Source: Lophius americanus
Taxonomy: Eukaryota; Chordata; Actinopteri; Lophiiformes; Lophiidae
Direction: 5' to 3'
DNA length: 64,000 nucleotides
NCBI GenBank assembly: GCA_037951165.1
Contig: JBBDHG010000014.1
Coordinates: 7,022,001 to 7,086,000, forward strand
Below the pieces are notes generated by a model that saw nothing but the letters and a program-made list of their open reading frames with translations, had not been told where the DNA came from and searched no databases. The position numbers and the translations under genes were made by a program. Positions 37,043 to 48,760 of the stretch are shown in pieces (within the stretch, counting starts at the first letter, position 1; the number at the start of each line of letters is the position of its first letter).

Positions 37043-37348
37043 TCATCTCTTATTGAAGCTGGGGCTGTGGATGATCTGAGAGAGGTCTCCAAATGAGTCC
37101 ATCGGGTCCACAGGTGCATCTGACTGAGCTTCGCTCTGGCCTGGCTGATCATGCATGTCCAGTCCATCTAGTTTGCTGATCCTGGGGAGGAACTGGGCAA
37201 GAGCTGGGACACCTCGGTCTCGACCCTGCAGCCTCTGTCGATGGTTCCCCAGGCTGAGCAGTGCTCCGTATCTGTCGGAGGTGTAGACGTTGTACCCATC
37301 CGGCAGGATCTTCTCCCTGAAGGTGCAGTCGTCTCTGTTGTAGGTGTG
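37043..37348 (-). CDS. fgf19: fgf19 coding exon 3
   Basis: The acceptor CTTTGTTTCCAG is followed by 101 codons and a stop. It encodes the last beta-trefoil strands (CTFREKILPDGYNVY) and the extended C-terminal tail ending HSPSFNKR, which in FGF19 contacts beta-Klotho. The heparin-binding segment is weakly basic, as expected for an endocrine FGF. Confidence 0.95.
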   Translation of the reverse strand, partial: HTYNRDDCTFREKILPDGYNVYTSDRYGALLSLGNHRQRLQGRDRGVPALAQFLPRISKLDGLDMHDQPGQSEAQSDAPVDPMDSFGDLSQIIHSPSFNKR

Positions 37349-40300
37349 CTGGAAACAAAGGGAGAAGTTCCATCTTAAACTGCTCATGTTCTACACATAC
37401 ATTTAAAGGTGCAGTGTGTAAAATGTAGGGCTAATCTCTTTGAATAAATGCAATACAATATTCATGGTTTTCTTTTGTGCTATTTCTTCTCCCTTGGAGC
37501 AATCCCCGGCATCAGGCCGGGTCTTTATACCTATTTTCTTTGACTGCAGGGTTCACGCTCACTTGTGCCACTAAATTTTACATACTGGACCTTTAAATAT
37601 TATATATGGCCAGAAGTGGATGACATTTTCCGGTCCTTAGCTTGAGCCAATGTGCCAATACAACAAAGTGAAAAGTCTAATTAGGAAAAACCTGCATTAA
37701 AATTGTCCCTTTCAGTTTTTTACTATTACAATTTAGTTACTATTACTGATGCATTAACCATTTAATTCCCTCACCAAGAAAAAAAAAACTTTTGAGAAAT
37801 TATTACTTTGCAAATCTTATTTCTTAAATTTATTAATTTGATGAAAGTCACTCAAAATGTGCCCTTAAATGTACTTTTATTTTGCTTGATCGAAAAAATG
37901 TTTGGTGAATTGGTTTTAAACAGTGAAAAAAAATATAAAGCATGTTTTTAGAAAACCATTTGACCCTTATTAGACTTTGTTGGTGGTCTCAAGTTACATA
38001 ATCCTGTTTAATAAGTTACTGCTATAGATGTTAAAAGTTGAGGTACCTGTCTATGTCACTGCAGGGTAAAGTAATCAGATTACCACCCTCTTTAACACTT
38101 ATAGCAGTGGCTTTGGCCTGAACATTAATGCAGTAATCCAAAAACATCCTATTTAATAGTAAAACACTGAGAGGAACCATTCCACTGCAAGATGAGTACT
38201 TTTACTTTGATAATTTACTGCAGTTTGCTGCTAAAACTTAAATGGTTTTACTTAAAATAATGTTTGGAATGCATGACTTTTAATTGCCATGGAGAATTTT
38301 CATAATATGGAATTAGTACTCCCCCTCAAATAAAGTATGTGAATACTTTTTCTACCACTGCCATGCTATTCCGTTATTTCATACGTGAGAGCGCTGTGCA
38401 CCGAGAACTGCAGTCTGGATTAGGTTTGCATGAATGGTGCTTTCAGACGGACGGCCCCCTTTTATCAAAAGGCATACGTAAATGGTGCTGCAAGTTCTTC
38501 AATGGGTGTTTACCCTGACCAAAGAGAGCCAGCCAGAGGCCAAGGCTGTTGTTGCCGCTGCTGGGTCTTTTCATTCAGCTTTTTTTTTTTTTTACTTTGC
38601 AAAACACATACTACACGCACCACACCGGACAAAGGTTGATGAACCGGACCTCTGTTTGAATGAATACCTGACTAGTATGCAATGTTTTCTGAAAAGGGAA
38701 GCTGATTAACAACATATGAGTCCTTAGGTCAACACTTCCACTTCTAATTCCATATTCCAGATCACCTCCGGAAGGATAATAAAGAGTCCTTTTTCTGGAG
38801 TGGCTCTTGTCAGAAAAACATTCAGTCTGTGTTATGATGTGGTGCTGTGATATCATTTATTATAGTTTATCCCATGATGGTGGTCCGGTTGTATGAGATT
38901 TAACATGTCCCTTGTTTTTCTCTTTGAGGTATTGGTTAAAATAAAAATAAAAAGCCGAATTAAACAGTTTAGAGTTTATGCCACACGAGGGACATTTTTG
39001 TCATAACTTTGGATTTATTTTTTAAGATATGTATTTTTGGCCGTGATAATACACGTGGCTTGAGTTTTGAAAAGGTAATGCATTTAAGGGGTTCATTTGT
39101 CATTCTAAAATCAGATCCTATAATATGTCAATAATTCACTCTGTAAACAAGATTTATCCTCGCAGCATGTTAAGGACAAAAATGTCCCCATTGAAACACA
39201 TTAAAACTCACATTTTTGATCAGACCTGCGTCAGCTTCAGAGTTATGTTTTTAAATGTTTCTGTCTCTGGTGATATTTTCCATTGTTTGGTGCATAATAG
39301 GGAACAATACATTCTGTCTCCCTTGTTTCCTGTAATGACTTTAGTGCTGGATACTAAAGCAAGAAAGACAATAGTTGGAACTTAATGAATAATAATGTGA
39401 GGAATAATGTGTGTTCGTTTGGACGTCATAGAATGCTATGTATAAGAAAAAGTCCAGCAATCACAGTATCCAGATCTTAAAGAGTTAAAAACCTGACAAT
39501 GGATTAATACTGAAAATACTTTTCAGTGTTTTGAGTCAATGTGAAAAAATGTAATCATTGCAAATTTAAACCTAAAGCATATGTGTTTAATCAGTTGCTA
39601 TATTGAATAAATGTATTATATTCATTGAAGAGTTTGTCCCGTCATACATTAATGTAAAGTGTATAAAGTTATATTATCTGTCTACTGCAATTATTATCAA
39701 TCAAGTCAATTATTTATTCACAGAGAAAGCCAGTATATTAAATGCGCCCCTTCGTTTTTGTATGTAATTCAATTAGTCGTTCTATTACTCTTTTGAGTGC
39801 AGGTCCAGGCCCATTCTTTGCTTACATTTTTTTACATGTTCAATTGGAGTTCTGACACAAACATTCTAAAAAAATAATCTCATATGAAAAGATCCCCCAA
39901 TTTGAGAATTATATGAAATAGACCAAATAAAATATAATAAGAATAAATACATTTCTGATGAAAATGTGATTGGTGATATCACATTGGTGATTCTGATGGT
40001 GATTCTGATGGATATGTGATCAAGGCCGTGAGCTCAGCCCCTCCTGCTCCTGCTGTTCTGCAGAGCCATGGAGAGAACGGCGGAGAGGTTTGTGGCACCA
40101 CCATCATCAGACAGGGAGCCAAGAGCGACTAGAGTTCATTCATTTCTGTACTTTTAAAAGGGATTCACATTCCTGTCTAATAACCTAAAACCACTAAGTT
40201 TCTTTTTCATCATTATGATACAAAAAATAAACTGAAATAAACGTAGCAGATAAATGTAATTAAATTATTGTTACGATGTAACATTAGGAAATAATGTAAT

Positions 40301-41753
40301 ATTAATTTAATATTAATGTTTTTGTATTTTTTAAAAATAATTCTAATTTAACTTAGAATTTAACTTAGAAAATACCAAACAACTTCATTGTTTGGTATTT
40401 TTATAAGAGGTGGAAGCATGAAAATGAAGTGATTGCAATGCATGTGAATTGAAAAATGGAGTGATTTTGTGATTTGATCACTTGATTAAATGCTTTTATT
40501 TAACTGATATTCAATAATTGCATTAAGTAGCTCTTAAATAATACTGCAAGGCTTATCCAGGCTTTTTATATTCAAACAATGAATTTAAGATGAATTCTTT
40601 TGATGATTATAGTCATTTATTTATTTTTCAGATATTAAATGTTACATCTGAGCATGGTTAAAAGAACATTTAGATATATATTATGCAATTGATTTTTAAA
40701 TAATATCAGACGAATGTACAATTGAAGTGAGAATTGAGGTGCATTCTTACCGATGAGTACAGGCGTCCGTTGCCCTCTATGCAGAGGAAGCGTGCAGTCG
40801 CTGCTCCTCTAATGACAACACAGCCTGGATCCACCGGACGAATCTCCAGCAGGCCTGTAGTTAAAACGCAAATCAGAATGAAAGTTCCAGTCGTCAGCAC
40901 ACTCAGGAAAAGATCTTGGCAGGTTGTTGCATGTACTAGAATTTAAGCATGTTGCCTAGCTAAAGTGTTCCTTAATTAAAATAGTATTTAAGTGTGGGTC
41001 TAGATGTTTTATGTGTTTTATTTGCACAAAATGTACTTAATATTTACACTTTTACAGTTTTGTAATTACAGATCCCAACTTTACAATATAATGCATTTTC
41101 AAAGTACAACTTAAAATACAAGGAAACAGGTGTTAGAGTTATTTGAATGCCCCATGTATTTCATATTAAATAACTCGCTGTTTGGAGAATAAACATGATT
41201 CCATCATGAAGGACTTAGATGAAATTCCGCAACACATTTTCACCATTGATTAATTAAATTAAATCATAGACATGATTTCCACGTGATTGCTCGGTTTCTT
41301 TCAGCACTAACCAATTCTGTTGGGCCAACTGAATGTATTTAGGTAAGATACATTCTTTATTAAATAAAGTTGCATATGTTCCAGGTAATTTAGTTGAATC
41401 AACACTTACAATACTTTAGTCGGAACTAATCCAAGTGACTTAATTCAATCAACCCTGATAAAATAACGATTGGACGCAGCCCAAATATATGAAATCAAAC
41501 CAACAAAATCTGCTTGATACTAAAAGGAACCAATTCAAATGTTTGACTTACTGTAGAGAGTTTGGTCTTCAGAGCCACGGATCTGTCCATCCCCGCTAAT
41601 GATGAGGTGCAGTCCTGATCTGGCAGCATAAAGGTGCCTGAGCCGGACCACTTGGCCCCAGCCGAGGGGCCTCTGATCCGATATGGGCATACAAACAATC
41701 CCATCAGAAAAGAATATATAGGCGACGCTCAGGGTGACCACGGACATTAGCAT
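37043..41753 (-). CDS. fgf19: Fibroblast growth factor 19 (three coding exons)
   Basis: Coding exons are 41,753-41,552, 40,854-40,751 and 37,348-37,043; they join through GT-AG introns (phases 1 and 0) to 203 residues. FGF19 is a secreted endocrine FGF that signals through FGFR4 with beta-Klotho in bile-acid control; in fish embryos it also patterns brain, lens and retina. Seen in order: a hydrophobic signal peptide (about 1-21); the start of the beta-trefoil with VRLRHLYAARSGLHL (36-50); LEIRPVDPGCVVIRG (70-84) and ARFLCIEGNGRLY (88-100); CTFREKILPDGYNVY (110-124); and the FGF19-type C-terminal tail with DPMDSFGD (183-190) and HSPSFNKR (196-203). Human FGF19 ends in the comparable SPSFEK. 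The first in-frame ATG is at 41,753; upstream the frame is open to 41,835 without another ATG. Neighbour fgf4 lies upstream on the same strand. FGF21/23 are less likely because of the tail and the link to fgf4. Confidence 0.96.
37402..37597. mobile_element. MITE with about 25-bp terminal inverted repeats
   Basis: It starts TTTAAAGGTGCAGTGTGTAA and its other end, read in reverse, is TTTAAAGGTCCAGTATGTAA. The element is about 196 bases with no coding capacity. The same terminus occurs at 17,697. It sits in fgf19 intron 2, about 54 bases before the exon 3 acceptor. Confidence 0.9.
39160..39385 (+). repeat. Dispersed repeat shared with 16.4 kb
   Basis: Words GTTAAGGACAAAAATGTCCCC and ATTTTTGATCAGACCTGCGTCA parallel TATTAAGAACAAAAATGAACC and TTTTTGATCAAATCGGCATCA at 16,430-16,500. 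A following GTGATATTTTCCATT word is also shared (16,582-16,596). Minus-strand traces occur near 58,585 and plus-strand traces near 52,470. Confidence 0.6.
40751..40854 (-). CDS. fgf19: fgf19 coding exon 2
   Basis: 104 bases, the standard length of the middle FGF coding exon and identical to that of fgf4 in this window. It encodes LLEIRPVDPGCVVIRG and FLCIEGNGRLYSS. The acceptor is TTAACTACAG and the donor GTAAGA. Confidence 0.96.
40855..41551 (-). other. fgf19 intron 1
   Basis: A 697-base intron. About 41,290-41,520 is an AT-rich repeat-like block with words such as TTAATTCAATCAA, related in style to 33.8-34.1 kb. No extra exon was seen. Confidence 0.7.
41552..41753 (-). CDS. fgf19: fgf19 coding exon 1
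   Basis: 67 codons plus one base. The Met-Leu-Met start is followed by a hydrophobic leader and then GWGQVVRLRHLYAARSGLHL. The donor is a strong GTAAGT. The split Ser codon shared with exon 2 gives the phase-1 junction found at this place in FGF genes. Confidence 0.95.
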
Positions 41754-41830
41754 GATTCCTCGGCTGTAGGCTCTCTGTGTTGGCTCCTCCTGGATCACTG
41801 TGTGCAGTGAGTTGGTCTCGTCCTGACCAG

Positions 41831-41840
41831 CCTTTTATAT
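41831..41840 (-). promoter_or_regulatory. fgf19: fgf19 TATA box
   Basis: ATATAAAAGG on the minus strand, about 80 bases before the fgf19 ATG, implies a short 5' UTR of about 45-55 bases. A CTGATAAGG word immediately upstream resembles a GATA-factor site. Position and sequence are seen; function is inferred. Confidence 0.7.
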
Positions 41841-44800
41841 GAGGCCCTTATCAGCAGCAGATAACCCTCTTTCCAAAATCCACTTCCCAGAAGAAGATCA
41901 CAACACACCCCTGCATGACGTTCAACTGGATCTGAATTTTTGCTCCGAGTCTCGACACAGAACACATTTAGTGTGGGAACACTGGTTTTCACTCAAAGAG
42001 GAATGTTTTAGTTCCCCCATTTATCCTATCAACAAGTAACATAAGAACAGAATATTAGTCACAGTCTTCAGATATTATTTTTATATAAAACATCTAAAGG
42101 CAAAATTTTGAACGTTAAGCCTCGATTAAAAAAAAGGAATGCAAAAAAGTTGCATAATTTACCTTTTACCCCGAAAATGTCAGGAATACTCAAAACTTAT
42201 GTCATAACCGATTTCATAAAAAATGAATCTGAAATACTACCTTCAAAGTCTATGGGAAGAATTTTGATCTATGAGTAGAATGTTATCATTCACCTGTAAG
42301 TAACAATGGTGTCACAAACTATATAAATGCTACGCTAAGCTTTATCGTGCAGCTTTATCTTTTATTATTACCTTAAACCTCTGAAAAACAACCGGTCCAT
42401 AATTGGACTTCTACCAACTTTTTGTAATTTTTTAGTGTGCAATGCTAGACCCTAGTTTTATTTCACAGCCAAAGTTTTGTAAAATAACATGAAACTTTGT
42501 TGTATTTCTATCAAATTCGACGCAGACTTTATCAGAGTGTTTCTGAGCAAATTCATGCATTGTTTTGTTTTTCTTCATGGTGTTATTGTAATAGATTAAG
42601 TGTTCAGGCCAAGTTTACATTTATTTATTTCAAAATAACTAATAAGAAGAATGCAGCATGGTTTATAATGAAACTGATATAAAAGGTTGATCTTTTTGAT
42701 GTTGACTAAAAGGAATTCTAAATTTTAATGTTAAAATGATGGGGCCTCTGTGTAATAAATGTTCTATTTAAATGGCATATGTTGGAGGAAGGTGGAGGCT
42801 GGGAGAGTGAGCGGGTTTATGTACACAGTGACTGACGCAAATAGAGCCTCATCATGAAATGGTGAGATGAATATTAGAATCACCTAAAATAATTGATCTT
42901 ATTAATAATCTAGTAATCTAGTCTTTTATGGACTAAAAATGAAAAATCTTTTTTAGAAATCAGGTTAAAAAACAGTTATAATATGCACATTTACGCTTCA
43001 AATCAGATGCAGGCCTTCTTGTAAACTTTTCATGCAATCAGAGTCACGATGGAGAGAACATTTGATTCTTTAATGGGACATGAGCCGGAGCAGTCCAAAT
43101 GTCAGTGGGTCCTTAAGCAAGACCCTGAAACCCAGTTTGCTCCCTGGATGCTTCACATGAGCTGCCTGCTGCTCCTCGGGGATGGACCAATGCTGAGAAC
43201 CCGTTTCACCGTGTTGCACTTTGTTTGAAAATTGATAACAAGTAGTTTATCCATCCAATGCATCACTATGGCTGCATGATGGACTTCTAATTATAACAGT
43301 TCATCAATAAATAGTAATGACAATAAGAGCCGTCTGGCAGGAGGATCAGTTCACCCCATGTAAACTCTAGACTTTGTGGGTTTACCGTGTCTTATATTGA
43401 TGGTAATGATGCAAAATGATGTAACATATAGTTCTAGCTATGTACTCTTGCAAATTGCACATTTTTTATTTGTGTATGGGGTAAAGTCTATTGGTCGGAA
43501 TCCAAGCGGAGCTGTGAGACTGTGGGTCATTCCACACTAAAATAACAGAGTTCTTTCCGCTCTTATCACGTTCTGGCCTGTGCTTCCGCTGCTTAATCTA
43601 TCATTTACATACAAGCAAGTTAAACTGTAATGGAGAGCAAATATCTCCATCTACCAAAATGCAACCAGTGGCACACTCTCAAAACGCTTATCAGTGGCGG
43701 GGTTTTCGGTTTTACCTGAAAGAACTGCACAGCTCCTGTCAGCAGATGGCAGCCTGGAGTGAGAGCTCTCTTCTCCAACTCATTTATTTCAGTCTTTTTT
43801 CCAATGCAACAGCTTTGATGCAAAGAGTTTATGTAAAATGAACAGAAAAGGTTGAAGAGTTAAAGTACAAGACATACAGAGGAAAGAAATAAGGTGGAGA
43901 GTGAAGTGCACCAGGAGGAAAAGGAGGATTAGAGGGTCAAAAGAGGAGTGAAGGTACAATCAGTGATGGTGCAGAGATCCATATGGAAGAGGAGGAGAAG
44001 AAGGAACATGTTTCTTTGAACCTTTGTGCTTCACCTGGTCAGGTCACACACTCACACAAACACACAACAAATATACACACACCCTTTTTGTAAACATTTA
44101 ACACTGTCTGACAAACATGGGAATACACACACCCACACACACGTACACACGCATGGATACTCACAAACATACACAAACACAATGAATTAATTATTTCCCC
44201 CCCTATTATACCACTGTGATGTAAATTTCTGTTTTAATGGGTTTCAGTGGGGACATCTTTATTCTTTACGTGCTCTGAGGATAAATCTGCTTTATACATG
44301 GCTTTAGTGAAATATTATGGGATCTGGGGTCGAAATGACAAAATGCCAACCCAAAATATTCAACTTTTACAAAAACGCAAGCCTGTTCTATTATCACAAC
44401 ACTAATAATCAGAAACATCAATAGTGAGTAGAGAAAAAATGTCTCTTTCATACTTAATACTTCAATCTCTATAATAGTATTTGATGGTTGGTGATGAAAA
44501 ATGCACCAGTAAGATCTTACAAGACTGGAAATCTTCTAATAAATTAGAGTATTATTGTGTTAAAAACAAAATAAAAACAAATTTATCAACCAATTTTTGA
44601 ATACCACTAAATGAAGGATGTTAGTGGGAAGTGAGAATTAGTCAAGTTACAACTACTCTTTTAAGGAACAGAGTAGTTTGCCTGATGTCCTATAGTAGTG
44701 AGGGATGATAGTATAGGGATGAGGTGTAGGAGACATTTCCTATGGTTGGCATGGGGGCCAGGACAAGGTTCAATTTGACCTTGTGGGGTCTAGGAAACTG

Positions 44801-45234
44801 GTCCAATGGTTGAGATTGTTTTCCCGTACGAAAATATGGTAAGCATTAATTGTTGAGGGTCAACAGGTGAGAAGCAGTCATGTATCAGCTCTTGGAGCTG
44901 ATTCTAGGTTCCTCTAGCATTGTAAGGTACATTGGAGATGTTTGAGGGCAGTGGGAGATGACAGTTTTCTCTAATCAGCAGACTTTCATTCTTAAAGAAG
45001 CCGATTAAAGTAATTACTGCTGAGAGGTAACGGTGAACGTGACTCAGTAGTACTCTGACTCTAACACAAAACTGGGATTAGTACTAGAGTCAGAGTGTGT
45101 TCTCTGACTTGATGGGCTCCTCTCTACATTGTTGTTACTATTTTCCACCAACAGTGGGCAGTGATGACACTGGAAATAAAACACTGCACCAACAGCAGAG
45201 CGCAGTATGAGGGCAGAGATGACCGGTCGCAAAA

Positions 45235-46130
45235 TCTCTTCCTCTTCTTCTTCTTTTAGCTGTTCCCTTCAGGGGTCGCCAGAGAGGATCATCTGTTTCC
45301 ATCTTCCTCTGTCCCACCAACCACCTGTATGTCCTCTCTCACCACATCAAGAAACCTCCTCTCTGGTATTTCCCTTCTTCTTCTGCCTCCAGCATCCTTA
45401 TTCCAATATAACCACTATCCCTCCTCTTCACGTGTCCAAACCATCTCAATCTGCCTCTCTGACTTTGTCTCCACAACGTCTAGCCTGGGCTGTCCCTCTG
45501 ATATGCTTCTTTCATTTTCTTTCAGAAAATCGTTACATCTTCTCTGCCTTCTCCAGCTCTGCCTCCTGTCTTTTGGTCAGAGTCACCGTCTCCAAGACAT
45601 ACAGAAGAGCTGGTCTCACTACCATCTTGTAAACCTTTCCATTCACTCTTGTTGCGTCACTTCTGTCACATATAACTATTGACCCTCTCCTCCACCCACT
45701 CCACCCTGCCAGCATTCACTTCTTCACCTCTTTTCCACACTCCACGTTGCTCTAAACAGTTGATCACAAGTACTTAAACTCCTGCCTTTTCTTCACCTCT
45801 TTTCTTTGCATCTTCACCAATGCACCTCCCTCCCCTTCACCCAAACACATGTTTCCTGTCTTGCTGTGACTGACCTTCCTTCCTGTTCTCTCACACACAC
45901 ATACTTCCACCTCTCCAGGTTTTCTTCCACCTGCTCCCTGCTCTAACTACTGATCACAGTGTCATCAGCAAACATCAGAGTCTATGGAGACTCCTGTCTG
46001 ACCTCATCTGTCAGCCTGTCCATCACCATACCAAACAAGAAGGGGCTCAGAGATGATCTTTGATGCAGTCCCACCTCCACTTTAATCCCATCCGTCATTC
46101 CTACTGCACATCTCTATGCTGCCACACTGC
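45235..46130 (-). mobile_element. Non-LTR retrotransposon RT C-terminal region (reverse orientation)
   Basis: On the minus strand the translation includes VNGKVYKMVVRPALLYVLET and VTLTKRQEAELEKAEKM, then RWFGHV-like and RRRGR-like wording. It ends in a GAAGAAGAAG-rich tail at about 45,235. This is the C-terminal third of a widespread fish LINE whose RT region (including an MFADDTV-type box) lies toward 45,970. Numerous indels and stops show that it is inactive. Confidence 0.8.
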
Positions 46131-46959
46131 TCTCATACATATCCTGCACAACTCAAGTGAGTGGTTAAAAGTCAAAGACATCATTTGGTGGTTGCTGTAG
46201 ATTATATCCATACCTCTGGGTCTTTAAGACTCCATCACCACCAACTTTATCCTTCATCTGTCTCTGAATATTCATCAGCTGCCCCCACCAGTATCCACAC
46301 TCCATGAGGGGATTTATCTTGATGCTGCTCAGGGCATATACTCTTTGACCCCAATCTCCCTGAAGAGTCTTAATGCCAAAGACAGTCCTATAGACTGATT
46401 ATCACACATTCTTTCCAATTGATTCACACATGAAGTTCTTACCCTTAAAGAAGTTCACCTGAAGGTCTACCTGCATGAATGAAGCAGAAATCAAACTTAT
46501 TCTCCTTTGGTTGCGTGGGTGGCACTTCATGGTAAGCCTCTCACCCAGGTTTTGTATCAGGCAATTCAGCTTAACCCAGATGTCCAGATGTATAAATCCT
46601 GTCAATATGAAATGGTTGTTTGAATCATTTTGGGAGCATTAAGTGTGTGACAGATGTGTCTCTCAAGCAGACGGTGAGGACATTTGAATACCACCAGTTA
46701 AGTGCCTGATTTCCCTCAGGACACCACTTTGACCTAGTTTATTTTACTGGTTGAAGGATTCCAACTCTGTCAGTCATTTGAAAGACTGGTGTCCACATGA
46801 ATGAAAACATTAGACTTATCAGTCCAGATTGTGGGGCACATTTTAACAAATTTGAAACATTCCAAAGTATTCTGAAGTCTTCTGGGTTACCCCATTTCGC
46901 ATTAGTACCTAGTACAAAAGTACCTCTTCATGTGGTTCAATTAGGTTTACCCTTCCTGT

Positions 46960-47420
46960 AGTTGTCTCTTAGAGCTGTTTGTCTTTACCAGTTCTACTGT
47001 TTTGTCCTCTGTGATCCATGGAATCCCCCTGTCCCACTGTACTCGTCATTTCCCTGTTTCATATTTTTGTGTTTCTTCTATCTCTTCCTTAAAATAATCC
47101 TCTTGTTTGATTGTCCATCATGTTCACTTTTGTTCACCTTCCCGCGATGTCTCATTGTGTGGTTTCTCTGTGGATTCAGTCTGTGCTTCCTGTTCCTTAT
47201 GTGCCAATTTGTTGTTGATCTTCATGTTAATGTCAGAAGTTTCAACTGACCAATCTCCCAGTGTTTTCCAGGTTTCCCGTAATTCATTTGCGTTTTTGAC
47301 TTTTCTTGGAATGTCCTCATACTTTTTGACCCTTGCCTGTTTGAGGGACATTACGTTTCGTTTTGTACCCACCTTTGTTTTCTGCACGTGGGTAAAAAAC
47401 TGTTTGTGAAAATCCTAACA
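46960..47420 (+). mobile_element. Retroelement 3'-end fragment
   Basis: The T-rich text with TTTTTGACCCTTGCCTGTTT, then TTTTGTACCCACCTTTG and TTTTCTGCACGTGGG, is the style of a common fish retroelement end that finishes in CCTAACA. The open frames across it are not protein-like. Family assignment is tentative. Confidence 0.45.
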
Positions 47421-48560
47421 TGACTCAGTGAATTGTTGTTGTATTAGAGTGCTTGTTCTTTTTATCTTATATCACAAAGCTCCAGTGTTTAAAAATCTGT
47501 TCGATGAGCACCTAATGACTTTTGACCCTCCATTAAAGTAAAGAGAAGGTTCATTATAGAACCTGAGGAGGAATCACAGAGGCGGCTCCAGGTAAATAAC
47601 AGAATAAACACGTGTCATTGACAAAAACACCCAAGTCATGTGATGTTGCATATATCTTTCTTTTATTGAAAAAGTGTGACACAATAAAAGACAATCTTAT
47701 CACAAAAATAAAGAAAACTACACACCTTACGCTTACAGGATCAAGAGTTAATTGTGTCTTCAGTTAGACATTCTCAATGTGCACAGCACATACAGGGTGA
47801 TATTTTATTAGGCCCTGTATAAAACTACAGGACGGCTGATAAACGTAGTTGATATAAAAATGCTAAGACCATAGGACTCAGAATTATAAACAGTACAGAC
47901 ATCAAATAATCTCTTCCCTGAATGCAGACATCCAGAGCAACAACATATACAGATGGCGTAGAATACAGTTTGAGACATCAAATCAGGTCTTTTCTAGAAC
48001 TATTATTATTGTTTGAAAATACACTCCCTGATACAGTATGATCAGCAGCTCACTGCCGACGTGGTAGAATTCAGAATGTCTGTTTCCTCGGAGCAGATTG
48101 AGGCCTGGTAAATCAGGTTTTATGTCCAGGTATTGAAAAATCCCTTTATTAGTTGTGCATTCAGATTAGAGATGTCATGGGAATAATTCTGTAGCACGGT
48201 CTACAAACATTGCTCTTGTTAACTCTGTAGACTCTTCATTACGTCCTGTTTAAGTATTCATTGTGGCTATTTATCCAACAGAACACAGTTAAACTCCTAT
48301 CAGCTAATTTGGTGAGTGACCTTTTTTGCTTTACAACAACAGATCTTTGAGATGATGTCATAAACCCTTGGTTGTCCTGATTAAATACAACTTAATTAGT
48401 AGGAGTAAAAAAAGTTAGAATTTGGGTGAAATGGTCCTTTAACAGTTAGATGAGAAAACATCTGAGAATATTGGAAACTGTTGAGTCGTAAAATAATTAT
48501 TACCGCAAAATTCCACAAGACAATTTAATGTGTCTGACGGTGAAAATGAAACATTTGACT

Positions 48561-48760
48561 GTTTCACTGTATGAACCTGGACTGTTTCACTGCATGAACC
48601 TGGACTGTTTCACTGTATGAACCTGGACTATTTCACTGTATAAACCTGGAGTGTTTCACTGGATGACCCTGGACTGTTTCACTGGATGAACCTGGAGTGT
48701 TTCACTGAATGAACCTGGACTGTTTCAATGTATAAACCTGGACTTTTCTAACTGTATGAA
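48561..48760. repeat. 23-bp minisatellite
   Basis: Eight clear copies and one decayed copy of a 23-base unit with consensus TGTTTCACTGTATGAACCTG plus GAC. Variation is mostly single-base (TAT/GGAT/GAAT). Confidence 0.95.

Larger units (their letters stand above)
37349..40750 (-). other. fgf19 intron 2
   Basis: A 3.4-kb AT-rich intron. It carries a MITE (37,402-37,597) close to exon 3, one copy of the dispersed repeat shared with 16.4 kb (about 39,160-39,385), and a 14-bp hairpin (40,369-40,401). No coding sequence was recognised. Confidence 0.7.

Noticed and set aside
36624..37079. A 151-codon plus-strand open frame
   Set aside because: It overlaps the fgf19 3' end and 3' UTR in antisense and shows no recognisable domain.
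41535..41798. A longer fgf19 start with 15 extra residues
   Set aside because: The apparent start codon at 41,798 is GTG; the first ATG is at 41,753 and begins directly with a signal peptide.
45207..45682. Plus-strand open frames of 141 and 117 codons
   Set aside because: They lie antisense to a minus-strand LINE whose translation is recognisable.
48561..48760. A CRISPR-like array
   Set aside because: The units are contiguous with no spacers and the genome is vertebrate; it is a minisatellite.
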